DNA of 64,000 bases from Apus apus (lineage: Eukaryota > Chordata > Aves > Apodiformes > Apodidae), in NCBI RefSeq assembly GCF_020740795.1, contig NC_067285.1:13942001-14006000 (forward strand), given 5' to 3'. Shown here in pieces: positions 1 through 11,660 of the stretch. Every line of letters starts with the position of its first letter. Within the stretch, counting starts at the first letter, position 1. The notes beneath the pieces were generated by a model. It did no database searches. It worked only from the letters and a program-made list of their open reading frames with translations, and was not told the DNA's origin. The translations under genes were made by a program, and so were the position numbers.

Positions 1-299
1 GCAGCTTGTCTCTGACTGTCTGGGAGAAAAAAAAACCAACAGTGCCGAAAGACAAAATACCAACTCAACATGCTCTCCTGTGCAAGCTGGGCTGGGGACC
101 AAAGACAGTCAGTACCAGGCTGGAAGCTTGTGTGTTTTTGTTATGGATTGTTGAACAAACCACACAGTTTTACCCTACAGGGTATCATAAATAAGCAATG
201 AAAAAGCACAGAAGTGAAAAGGAAAAGTATTTGCCTGCAAAAATATGCCACAAAGTAAATGAGTCAGAAGGACGTGGACTGCACAGTGCAGGCCCTGCT

Positions 300-570
300 C
301 TGTCTAAAAGCAATGCTTTTATAAGGTAGGGAAAGTGATTTAAGAGGCTGCAGGTAAACATGGGCTCCCACATACTGTTCTGGGGAAAAGTGGCAGAATA
401 AATATGCAAATCCTTCTTATGTGACAGCCAGGATGGTGGAAATGATTATGAAATAGACCTGGAGAAGGCTGATTAATAATTTATCCTCAAATGGAAGTTA
501 ATTCTTGGCTGAGCAGCGAGGATAATAAGGCTGAGGAATCAATAAGAGCATTTACAACTCTGTAAAATGC
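300..570. promoter_or_regulatory. Candidate conserved non-coding element with octamer site
   Basis: This is an AT-rich block with no coding potential. It contains a perfect POU octamer ATGCAAAT at 404-411 and several TAAT/ATTA cores between 460 and 550, including a run around GATTAATAATTTATCC. Developmental enhancers in deserts beside homeobox genes often look like this. The call rests on motif content and texture only, because conservation cannot be tested from one sequence. Confidence 0.25.
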
Positions 571-1689
571 ATTTACAAGTGCAAAAAGATGGGTTGCTTT
601 GTGGCCATGCCTTGCAGGAGCTACGGGAGAGGGTAGGGAGAGCACATGACGACTGTGCAGCATTGGCTGTGCCAACAAGGCTGGACAGGGAGCTGGGCAT
701 CAGCAGACACTGGTGGAGCTGAGCACCATCTGTGGATTGGTGCTGCAACCTGAATGATCCTCTGCAGTTAACACATGCACTGACAGCCCATGGAGGGCAT
801 ATTAAGCCCGGTCGCTTATGAAAGTTTCCATAACGAATGCAGTGTTGACAGAGCAGTTCAGTGGTGCCTTCAACCAGAATGTGACTGTCATCAAGAACAT
901 AGAGTGGAAGTGACTGCCTAGGAGACCATGCTCTTGGGTGGCCTGTGCACATCTTGCCTGGCTCATCCACCTCTTCACTGCCCCTGCACCATGGTACACA
1001 TCGGTAGGGAACTCACCCTGCTCTCACAGAGGAAGAAGCAAACATCACCAGCCTCTTTTGGTATAAATTCTTAAAAATATGTGCCTCAGATTTTGAATAA
1101 TGTCCTCTTTGAGGTCTGTGGGACAGATGGATGTTCGTTGCTTGTCCATCTCATCTTCCCTGGGCAGCTGAGGAATGACTGCTTGCACAGCAGCACTGCT
1201 CTGGGAAGTGACAAAGCACCTTCACATGGCCTGGCTCAGAGCTGCGAGCAGGTACCTCTGCCTTGGTGCAGCTGAGAAGGATGGGGTCCCTCAGATTGGC
1301 CCCAGATGCTGTGACCCTGGAAGGGGCATTAGTCCATGACATGTAACTGTCACCAATGGCTTTGAGCCTGTGTTCCAGGGGTTCTCAAAACAAATTACTA
1401 AAATCCACATTGGCCCTGGCAAAATTTGCTTCGTGATTGCCTCTGTAATTAGAGCAGTGACATTCTGAGGGAGAAGAAGGAGGTGAGAAGGCAGTTCCCA
1501 CTGGAGATGTGCCGGATACTGAGACCCTCCCTGCCTTCGGCAGAGAGTAGAGATAATAGATTTGCACAGATTTCCTCTTAGTGCTGTTCATCCCCCCAGG
1601 GCCTTTGGCAGAGCGTCTCCAGCTCCCGGATGGCACGGTCTGTCCTAGCCGAATGGTTCGACAGAGGGAACATGGAGGGAGAAATGTGA
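571..1689. other. No feature recognised
   Basis: I see neither a gene nor a repeat I can name in this stretch. A minus-strand frame around 860-970 contains a short LDD-type string reminiscent of a reverse transcriptase active site, but the surrounding residues do not support that reading. Confidence 0.5.
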
Positions 1690-1960
1690 GGCTAGAGGGA
1701 CCCTGATAGACAGTCTTACAAGACAGCTCTTCCCAAACCCTCCCAACAGATGGGTGTCCAACCTGCTTGTAAATACTGCCAGTGAAAGAGGCTCCATCCC
1801 TTCCTGACAGCTTGTTCCAGGGTTTGTGTGTGCTCAGAGTTGAAGGAGTTTCCTAACATCTGACCTAAATCACCTCTGCTGCAAATGGTGCCTCTGTCTC
1901 CTTGTCTTGTCCCCAGGTTAAATATGGAGAGCAATTCATCCGTGTCCTTGTATAAAAACC
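1690..1960 (-). mobile_element. CR1 LINE fragment, antisense, old
   Basis: The + strand reads like the reverse complement of the 3' part of avian CR1. It has a block with CTTGTTCCAGGGTTTG, then a block with GTTTCCTAACATCTGACC, then a block with CCTCTGTCTCCTTGTCTTGTCC. They come in the order and at about the spacing expected of a CR1 sequence read antisense. Many substitutions and no intact frame make this an old relic. The boundaries are approximate. Confidence 0.6.
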
Positions 1961-4900
1961 TTGTGTACGGAAGTAATTTTTACTTGCTGTCTTCTCATCC
2001 TTTTCTTTTTGGACAAAATAAATCCAGTTCCTTCAATTTCCCTTCCAAGGTCAGATTTTCCAAAGCATTTATCTTTGTTATGGTGTGATGCCAAGAATGG
2101 CATGTAGCCCTCTGGATATCCCACCTGGTGTGTGCAAAGAGGAATATTCAGCTCCAGAGCCATGGTCTCCCCCTCAAAGGCCATCTAGCAGGACTTCATA
2201 AGAAACAGAGAAGGGCTACAAGGATGGTCAGAGGACGGACAATACAAAGTGTGAGCTGAGACCCTGCAGCTTGTGGAAAACTAGAGGCGGCTAGGTGATA
2301 AAGGTGAATATTACTGGGCAGATAAATAAGGAATAGTGACTCACTGTTTTCCATACAAGAACCAGGGCTGCCAAGCAAAAGCAGCAGGACTACAAATGGG
2401 AAGAGAAATTCCTTGTGCTGTGTACAGCTAACCTGAGGAGCTCCTTGCCTTGGGATGTGTGAACACTAGCCATTTAAAGGTGTGTACAATGGAATTTTAA
2501 AAAATGCATGGGAAAAAATCCAGGAGAGCTACTGTTAAATACAAAACTTGGCTGAGAAAATTGTCATCAAAGATTGTTGAAGACTGGGAAATTGTTCTGG
2601 AGAAACATCATGGCCCGCTGCTATTACAGCCCTCCTGGCATGGACTAGAAGACCCCCCACTTCAGGTGGAGCATACTCAAGGCTTTGGAGACCTTTGGTT
2701 TGTCAATGGCTTATTTCCACAACAGCTCCTTCCAGGAAAAAGTGCAGACTGACACAGCTCAGTCAGTGTGAACAGCAACTGCTGGGACTCAGAGCAGGGC
2801 AGCTGAGAAGAACGTGGTTACTTGCTCTGACCTCCAGCCCTGCATGTATCTAGTGGTCTCTCTGGTTTCTTCCCCGATAGAGATAATGAACAACTTTTTT
2901 CAGTTCTGAGCCAAGGCACAGGCTGTCTCAAGGTCATCCAGATATCCACATATCCACTTTCAGAGTGCTCCAAAAACTCTGAGAGTGACATTTTCTGTGG
3001 GAGAAAGTGTGTAGCTGCTGTTGTGGAGGCTGGTGTCATTGGTAGAGAGGAGAGGGCCATTCCTCAGATTGAACAAGGTCCCAGCACATGGACTTCCTCT
3101 CTTCCTGATGAGAGGAAGGGTAGGCACTGACGTGGGTTTCCAACACTTTATTTTTACAATCCTCCCTTTCCCACCTCCCCCTCCAAGGCATCTTGGAAGC
3201 CAAGACTGACACCTGCCAGGATGTAAGATGCCCAGACAAAATCAGAATGATCCTCTCCAAAGCTGGAGCAGAGGGGAACTGGCTTCAGCCCCTGCAGAGA
3301 TCAAAGGGCCAGCTGGGTCTGGGGTTGCAGGGCTGGGCAATTCCCAGGTGTGGGGGACCAGCGACGTGTCAGTCACGTCCCCTGCACATGCTCCTGCAGA
3401 CATTCAGCATATGACTTTGGGGCAGCTGGTGGCAGCTAAACCTTGGCCTGCACACCCCCTTCCTTGAGAAGCATGACGGAAGGGATTAAGTGGCTTGTAA
3501 GGTGACACGGGGTTGATCAGCTCTCAGTGGCCTGGTGGAAGGGGAGATGCTGAAATGGCTTTCCATGTCTGCCCTTGGTCTCCTGTCCAGTCACTACCCA
3601 AGCCCAGAAGCCTGTCTTCACTGAAGCTGGAGGAAAAGCAGCTCCTGTACCTGCAACTTGACCTTCAGGCCTTACCTCTATGTCCTTTTCCATCAAGGAG
3701 GGCAGGATTTGTCCCTCAAGCCTCTTCTCTGTCCCAAGCAGTGATGCTTCCAGTGGAAGCTGGAGGATGTGTGGGGGCAAGTAGATGCCATTCAAGTACA
3801 GATTTGTCTGTTTGATGGGAAAGTCCCTTCACAGATCCCCATCTCCATTCTGTCCTGGCAGTCCTGTGGCAAGGCTTCAGCACTGCTCAGAAGAAGAGGA
3901 ATGATCTGCAGCACAAAACTGGTCCTGCTTTCATTCCTCTGTGTCTTTTCTGCTGCAGGGACACAAGATCCAGACTTATTTCAACCAGCTCAGCTCACCC
4001 AAGCAGATTAACAATTGCACACCCCAGCACAGGAGAATGGAGCATGCAGGGGCTTGAGGATACCCCTGGCCCAGCCATTAGGGGGAGAAATGTCTGAATG
4101 CAGCCCTACCCTGAAGGTGTCAGCATCACTGATTTTGCTCACCTCTTCCTTTCCTGGCGTCAGTTCTGCCATGATCATTTCCCCCACACGTGGCACAGAG
4201 AAGCACGGTGGGACCCTGCCACCATCTGGGGACAGCAAAGGAAGAACCTCTGCAAGCGTGGGTGGCTCCAGCATGTCCCTACCGTTCCCCCTCTGTCTTC
4301 ACTGCCCTATCCTTCTTGCCACTCCTGGCCACCCCCCTCAGCAGGCACTTCTGGATGACTCCTGTGCTCTGCATTGTCCCTACCCCACTGCTGCTGGCAG
4401 ACATAGGATGGCAGCACATGGGTCTTGCTGGCAGGGCTCTAACTGCCATAGGGAGCAGGACTAGCAGCTCCTGTGACATCCCTGTATTTTCACATGTTCT
4501 ACAAGACCTTTTATTCCTCTGGAGCCTTCCCACGCTCCAGCGACACCCAGACTTACTGTAAAACAGACTCCTCTCATAGGGAGGCACCAGAGAGCAGCGA
4601 ATAAATGTACACAATTAGTTCTTGGGACTAGCTGGGGCTGAGGATGGACAGATTTTGTCCATTCTGCAGCACCAATTGACCCCACTGACAGACTGCATCT
4701 AGTGAGTGAATCTTCACTAGACCTGCAGAGTTTTACATGCAGAGGAAACACACGGCATGTTGCATGTCCTTTTGATTGTTCAGTCTTCTCTGCTGACTCA
4801 GGAGCACCTGCTAAGCTTTCCCCTTCCTAGCACATAAGACGGCACATGTCAAGCGGATGTCAGGTCAGCTGGTGGAACAAGGTGCAAGGCACGAGGCTGC

Positions 4901-5189
4901 TGCTGGAATGGAGACCATCTCCTGTGGTCTCCTCAAGTGATGTCCAGATTGGCTGCAGGGCAGGAGACAAGAGTGTATATTTAATCTTTGAGGCCTGAGA
5001 GCTTTGCACTGCCCTGTAAGGTTTTTCTTCATTGTGAGAGCTCACTGGTGAAGGTTTAAACCAAAAGGGGTGAAAAGACTCATGACTGGCATCAGTAGTG
5101 GGGAAAAAAAAGCATCTTTAAAGGAAAATCTGACATCCTTAGTGGAAAAAAATCCAGGTCGGTTCGTCTGGAGAAGAAAACTTAGAGAG
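1961..5189. other. No feature recognised
   Basis: This is unique-looking sequence without a supported gene. Overlapping short frames on both strands at 3.0-4.6 kb have no recognisable domain and no consistent splice structure. I see no repeat family I can name. Confidence 0.5.
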
Positions 5190-5600
5190 TGCTGCTCTGT
5201 CTAAATATATATCTCTCTCTCCATGGAGGTCCCGCAGCGATCGGCGACCATCACTGTCCTGACAGAAGTGATGGAGGAGCAGGAGGGAGCGAGTGTAATA
5301 CAGGCCTGGCAACATTAGAGGGAGCTTTGCGAAGGGGTATGGGAAGAGTAGGAAACAATAACTAGATGTAAATTACATTTTGTGAGTTTGTTTAAATAAG
5401 GCATCCGGTTTAATCCCATCGACTGTTTGCTTAGTGTACAGCTGAAAATTAGCATCAACAATTTTATGCACGCTAATAAATTTAAGCTATTAGTCTCTCC
5501 ATCTGCAGCTTCATTCATATAGTTTAAGAATCAAAGCGATTTCCCTGCATTTTTCTCAGGCTTGGTAATTTACTCCAAAGACTGTAAATAGAAACTGCCA
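5190..5600. promoter_or_regulatory. Candidate conserved non-coding element
   Basis: A non-coding block changes from a short CpG-containing part (about 5230-5300, with GCAGCGATCGGCGACC) to an AT-rich part (5340-5560). The AT-rich part has several homeodomain-type cores, including TAATCCC at 5411-5417, the form preferred by OTX/PITX-type homeodomains, and GCTAATAAATTTAAGC near 5470. The density of intact motifs without repeats or an ORF suggests an enhancer-like element. Function and conservation are inferred only. Confidence 0.3.
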
Positions 5601-7845
5601 GAAGGCCTAAAGAAATGATCTTATAAACCCTCCTCCCTTTCCTCCTCTTCTCACTCATCTCAGGTGATGTGAGATGTGTGGCCTGCAGAGCAAACGTGGA
5701 TATTAGGCAGCAGCCCCCGACTGCTTGCTGGTGTTATCCTGCAGCTGGATGTGGCACACATCAGCTAGGGAAAGGGAGTCCTGCACACTGGGACACTTGG
5801 CGTGGGTACAGCGCTGTGCTCCAGAGTGGCTGAGAGGAAATCAATCATTTTTTATTGTTCTTTACTTCTCTGGTTGAGGTGGAACATTCCTCCTAAAGAG
5901 AAACTTGTTATCCTCCACGGCAGCATCCCTGCCAAATTCCTGGCATCGAAGGCTATAAATACACACACGTACATGAGAACAGCATGTGGGCAAGGCTCCC
6001 AGGGACTGCAGGCAGCACGGGGTCCACCCTGCATGCACACCAGACCCTGCCATCAACCCCCTGGGAGAGCTTTCCAGCTGGCTGGGGAGGTTGTTTCCCT
6101 GTTCTTAACTCAAAAGCCAAAGAAGAAGAGGCAAAATACTGCAAGGAAACCAGCTGGCTCATTTAAAGCACAAACCAACTATTTTTTTCGTTGTAGAGCA
6201 TGTAAATAGTTCTGCAATATTTTTACTTTTTCTTATAAAATAGGAAATACGTCTAAACCATCCCATTGAATAGCTCAACTTCAGCAAATCTACTTGGTCA
6301 AGGTGTCTCTATTTTACAGCCAAGGATTTGGTGGCCTATGCAAGAAAAGCAAGGGAGTGTTTAGAGGAAACTAGGGAGTGGCAGGCTGAAGTGCAATGGT
6401 GGAATGCTGCACAAAGATACAGCAAGAAACAGTTTTCTAGGAGAAAATCCATGCTTATAAAGGAAAACCATTTGGCTGCATAAGGACTGAAGCTCTGGGA
6501 TTTGGTCTGCCATTTTAAATGCTTATATATCATCAAGCACAATAAAGAGCTGGTCAGAACTCTGCAAGGTGCAGAAGTTTGAAAAATTCAGAGGGGAAAA
6601 GGAAGGCTGAGAGTTCCAGATGTGCAACACTTAATTAGAAATGTCCATCTTGTTCCCTCTCTCCTTTCACTGATTTCAAAACTATCTGCAAAGGAGAGTC
6701 CTCAAGGAATGCTCTTTTCAGATCAGATTAATTAATTTCATTTTAATTTCAATGTTTAGAAGCATCATACTTTTAAAATGTTAAAATAAAAAATAATGTA
6801 TAAACACAGTTATTTCTGAATATACAAAAGTGAAGTCATTAAAAAATGACCAAACACTTCCTTTGGATTTTATTCCAAATGGAAATCCTAGTAAAATCAG
6901 GCAAATCTTTCCAACATTGGAAGAATGGTCCGTTCTGATCGAGTGTTGTCCAGCAGGAATATTTCTAGCCATCTTGCTCTAGGGCTAATTTTTTTGAGCC
7001 CTTCTGAGCTATGTCAAAGGGGAAGATGGAAGCTGATGTTATGTTTCATACGAGCAGGTCTCAGTGGAGACACCCTGGCACACAGAATTCTCATAAGCAA
7101 AGGCATGAAGTTTTTGCATTGCCACTGAAGTTGAGAGAAGCTGGATTGCTCTCAGAGTCCATGGCCAGGTGAATATGTGTGAAAACCAGGTCCTGCAGGT
7201 AGGGCAGAGGAGAACTGCTTTTGACAGGGTTCAAAACAGGCAATAAATAATGTGCTTTCTACTAGGTTGAAAAAGAGGAGATGGGAAGGGATGAGAGGAA
7301 ATGAGAAATACAAATGAGAAACAAGATTCAGATGCTGCACAAGACCCAGTGGAAGAAAAGCCATATTGGTCAGGGTATGTGACCATATGGAAATGTCCAT
7401 GTGAAAAAGAAAAGGTGATAACTGCCCCTATGGGATGATGGTGGAGAGTGTTACGTGCCTTCTAAAACTAATAGTCTATCGCTGTCTGAAAACAGGAGTC
7501 CAGAAAAGAACATAATCAACAGGACAGAGGACCTTAACTAGTCCAACATGTCTGCCCAAGAGAGCCAATATCCAGTCCCAAGAGCATCCAGAGAGAACAG
7601 TACTGTGACTGGTGGTCTGAAGAGTGTGGCAAGAGGACTGGCAGGGGCTGAGGCCTTCCTGTATGATGGGTACAGACTTATGAATCCAAAGGATGAGTGA
7701 TATAGAAGGAAGACCACCTTCAACCAGTGGATCTCTTTGGAGTCAGATTTAGCATCTGTATGGGAATCCAGATGTTATTTACCAGTTGACTTGCCAGACC
7801 TAACCTTCATTCACAGTACCTTTATTATCCATATTAATCTTGGCT
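5601..7845. other. No feature recognised
   Basis: There is no supported gene. An AT-rich patch at about 6620-6860 contains clustered TTAATTA cores and could be regulatory, but I have no further support. Confidence 0.45.
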
Positions 7846-8232
7846 TCAGTTGGCGAGACCTGATCCCACTGCAGCTGAACTCAAGGCTACTTCCATGAGT
7901 ACTCCCCTGAAGACAACAGCCCTGGTCAGTAGTGCAGCCAGCAGCCTTTTGGGTAGGTTACACTTGCTGTGGATTGAACCAGCCAGAGTTGAGGCATCTT
8001 TGCAAACCACAAAGGATTGATCCATGCTAGGGATTAGACCTTGGTGGTTGGATCTCTGTACCACCTTCCTCACCACTGCCTTCACACACAGCCCATGGCT
8101 GATCCTACAAACATACTTTTCCTTTCCAAGCAATAAATTGCAGGCGTTGGGGAACAAAGCAAATGTTGGGGTGATGTGAACCCCTCCATCAAAGTCTAAG
8201 TTTGATGCATCCTCTGTTTTTCCTTCCTGCAT
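7846..8232 (-). pseudogene. Possible Ty3/gypsy reverse transcriptase fossil (finger region)
   Basis: A 128-codon minus-strand open frame carries landmarks in the order and approximate spacing of the N-terminal part of Ty3/gypsy reverse transcriptases. At residues 44-49 is RISHGL, matching the family's R-I-P-H-A-L type string. At residues 58-71 is a V-V-x-x-S-N...P segment. At residues 78-82 is KDAST, where the family has K-D-G-S-T, and a K-x-N follows 11 residues later. About seven residues seem to be missing after RISHGL, and the palm region with the catalytic aspartates is absent. The frame is open only by chance of decay. Support is weaker than for the RNase H and integrase relics on the same strand. 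The alternative is a chance ORF. Confidence 0.4.
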
Positions 8233-8779
8233 ACTGGTTAATAGAGATGTTACCCTGTTAGTTTAAAGGGCTGCTCGAATCCTATTAGAATATTAAATTA
8301 TCTGGTATTGTGCTGCTGGCAAGAGCCTGCACAGAGGGCTGTATGTTAGCTTGACAGATAACCTGTCACTCTCTTAAGTTAGCTACATTTAAAAAACAAC
8401 ATCTTTATTAGATCAGAGGGGAACAGAGGGGCAAAGCAACCAGAGAAGGGTTGTTCTGCCTCCCCTGAGGATATTGTTGCTCTTCATCAGGTGGCATGAA
8501 CCAACCACTCTGGTTTTCCTGCAGATGAGTTTGAGATTACATCCTTCTCTAGCCTTGCCTTCAGATAGTGCTTTCCTTGCTTGGTACAGTGGAGGAAATT
8601 AGAGCTCTACTGCTCTGCCCTTCTTCTACATCAGGATGTTGCCCGAGTCTCTTAAAAAAGCCAAGGTGAAGAGCAGGGAAGGTATGAAAGGGGGGCCAGG
8701 GTGGTATGAATCTGGCCCAGATGTGCTCCCACCTGGCTGCAGAAGGAAAACAGCTTCATTGCCTCCATGTGGAATGTTC
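8233..8779. other. No feature recognised
   Basis: Between the reverse-transcriptase-like relic and the CR1 fragment I see no gene and no repeat I can name. Confidence 0.45.
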
Positions 8780-9130
8780 TTATCAGTTCTGCAGGGTGGA
8801 GGCTGAATGAGCTTGGCTTGTTTAGCCCAGCATAACACCTGCTGAGAGGGGATCTGATTGCTATTCATAAATACATCAACAGGGCTAGCAGCAGGGAAGA
8901 GATGCTGAAGCTAAAGGAGGACGCTGGCACTGGAGCAAACAAGGCTAAAGCAGAAGGAAAGAAGTGTAGGCTGGAAATTAGCAGCAGATTTATAACCAAC
9001 AGAGAAGAGAGAGGATGGACTGGGTATCCCACGTGGCTTTGGTGGGCCTAAGTCAATGCTTGTGTAAGACAGAGCCTGCTCAGTGGATGAAGGGGCTGCT
9101 GTGCTGGGTGTGTTCAAGCTGATTGCCCCC
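8780..9130 (+). mobile_element. CR1 LINE 3' fragment, sense, old
   Basis: The segment aligns by eye to the sense strand of the CR1 3' region. GAGCTTGGCTTGTTTAGCCC is followed by GCTGAGAGGGGATCTGATTG and then a degenerate 'ATAAATACATCAACAGG' block, which is the usual CR1 order. The last part (about 9020-9130) is poorly matched and the octamer tail is not visible, so the 3' boundary is uncertain. Heavy divergence implies an old insertion. Confidence 0.6.
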
Positions 9131-11039
9131 AACCCCAGTAATGTTTTCTATGCAATCAGGCACTGCTGGTGACAGACACTTGTGCCTCTCTCTCAGTTGG
9201 AAGTGCTGGCACTGGGATCACTCCTTTCTCAACCAGGTGGACTAGCTTCTCTGCTGGGATGTTTCTGGGCCCCGAAGGGCAGCTGGATGTTCAGCTTTCC
9301 ACAGCAGGTCCAAGCCATCCAAGACATGACTTACGCTGTGCTCTTAATCTGTTCGAGCAGGAGCGTTTTCTACAGTTAAATTTGGGCAAATCAAGCAGCA
9401 GCAATATTATCCCCAGCACCGACCTTGCCTCTCCCAAGGGACCAGAGCTGGAGCAGTCAGCAGAAGAGACTAACAGCATAACCAACACTGAAGATGAATT
9501 TGCAGACTGATGACTGGGGTGACAGTGGAGGAGACCACATTCCCTTCCATCCTTTCTGCTCCAAGAATAGCAACATTCAGCAGAAGGGCAGCACAGCCAG
9601 CAAGAGAGAGCAAGGGACAACTCAAATGCTGCAGGCCAAGGTCAGATGTCAGACATACTCTAACCCTAACCATCCGATTGGGCCCATCCCCAAAGCTGTC
9701 CCTTTGCACTGCAGCAGCTAAATGTCTGTATAGTTGCTCCTGAAGCGCCACAGTTTAAAACCCAGCATCAACAATGCTTATTTCACTCTGTGCTGCTGCA
9801 GTGGTGGCTAAAAGTTTGTGGAGGATCGTGGTGGCTCCAGGCTGGATGTGTGATGTGTTCAGCTGTCCCGGCTGTGGAGGGCAGCAACATCTGGGAGAGC
9901 ATGAGGGAATGGCTGCAAATTGATGTATCACACATGCCTCCCATTTGTGTAGGGAGCTCAAGTGCACCATGCTGACAGAGCCTGACGGGTTCGGGCTGCA
10001 GCCAGCCAGCTGGAGCCCAGGGAGAGCAAACTGACAGGTTTCAGCCATCAGCTGGGCACAAGGAGCCTGGATCTGGTCCAGTTTCTGTCCAGCCCTGAAG
10101 CTGGACCAACTGACAGCTCTGCTGGAGGCCCTCTGATGTGAATGGCTCCAGTGGTGTTTAGATCTCATGGGGATTTAGAGTGGGCAGTGTAAGCTGAGCA
10201 GGCTTTTGCTGAGTGACCTGTTTTGCCCCAGGCTAGGTGTGAGCTGTGTGATCGTCCACATAGCTCCCCCAGCCCCCGCTATCAGCTTGGGACAGCCTTC
10301 CCTTTTCTCCTCTATACCCAGTGCAGCTCGTGTTTTATGAGGAATTGAATTTAGTTATGTGGTTCATTGACTCTGTGCCCTGGAATTCCCTTGCCTCAAG
10401 CACCTCCTCCCTCCAGCACGTGCTGCAAATCTGGTCTGAAGTAAATCCCTTCTGATATCTGCTAATCCTTTCTGTCTCACTCCACCCTACTGTGCCCCAA
10501 GGTGATGCTTCTCTCCCCTCAGGGAGGATGGACCATTCCCCAGTAACTTGCTTAACAGGAGTTGCTGCAACTTTCTGCAGTCAAGCATGTGCTCAGCAAC
10601 ATGACATCCTCTCCTTGCTGGCCACTGGTATGATTTTTGGCTTATGGCAACTGGAACCATAATTCTCCATTCCTAACAGCCCTCTCCACCCAACAGGTTC
10701 CCAGGCAGCATCAAACCCTGGAAGCTGAGAGCAGCACTTCCCCTGAGCTTGGCACCTGCCATGACGCTTAGATTCTTGTGCAAACACCTCTTGAAGCAAA
10801 GGCCATCCCTGCACCTGCAGCAGCAATGTCACCTTCCCAGCCACCTTGCCAGATTTTCATGCAGGCTCATGAGTAGGAGACAGGTGCCTGGTGGTGGTGC
10901 TTGCCCCAGCAAATGCTGTGACAAAGGCTCTGGGGCAGGCCAGGCAGGGACACAGCCCTGGCCTCTCTCCCGGGCTGCTCTCCTGATGACAGTGTTGTGT
11001 AAATGGTGAAATATGGCTCTTTTTTACTTCTGGTTATGA
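9131..11039. other. No feature recognised
   Basis: Open frames of about 110-137 codons on both strands (9.2-10.2 kb) overlap each other and have no recognisable domain. I see no repeats or structured elements I can name. Confidence 0.5.
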
Positions 11040-11660
11040 GAGGTGAGTATCCTGCTTCAATGTGTCTCTCTCATACACATTCATAACATTCAAATTTATA
11101 ATGTAATCTTACTTGCCGTTCCATATTTATGAGAAGTTTTGATGGGTGTTTCTTTATGTGATAATATCAAGCAGAATGCTAACCCATTGCCTCAAACCAC
11201 TGTAAAGTCGTTTTCTTACATAATTGACACCAGCATATTCTTTCATTATACAAGATTTAGCATGCATCTGCTCCACCATTGCACGGCAATAGATGACTTT
11301 TTCCAGAGTCTCCTATTATCAATTCAAATTAGCCCCATTTCCCGAAGCTACTGTATGGATTTTACAGTTGACAGTAAGGGAAAAACACAGAAGCATAATG
11401 ACTCTATTAAATTATTCAGGCCTAGTTAAACCCAGTTTGGTCTGAACTGGAGAGCAAAGAAACAAGGAAGAGGGGAGAGAAAGGGGGGAAAAAAAAGCCC
11501 TAAACTCCACACAAGTCATTGGTTATAAAATGCAGCCATCTTTACAATGAGTTATAGAATGTGTCACCTGCAAGAGGCCTGGAAGTCTTTAATCAAAGAG
11601 AAAAGTCTGTCATATTACAGCACATTCATTTTAGTTAGGGTAATTGAGTTTAACAAGAGG
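11040..11660. promoter_or_regulatory. Candidate conserved non-coding element
   Basis: This is a roughly 600-base AT-rich block without repeats, bordered by more GC-rich sequence. It holds many ATTA/TAAT cores, for example in CTATTATCAATTCAAATTAG near 11310 and in TAGTTAGGGTAATTGAG near 11635. It also has ATAAAA- and CATTCAT-type motifs. The length and uniform texture resemble the conserved elements found around developmental homeobox genes. No conservation data are available here. Confidence 0.3.

Noticed and set aside
860..970. Minus-strand LDD string resembling a Ty3/gypsy reverse transcriptase active site
   Set aside because: Only the LDD core and a few neighbours match. Insertions would be needed on both sides, and no flanking RT motifs are present.
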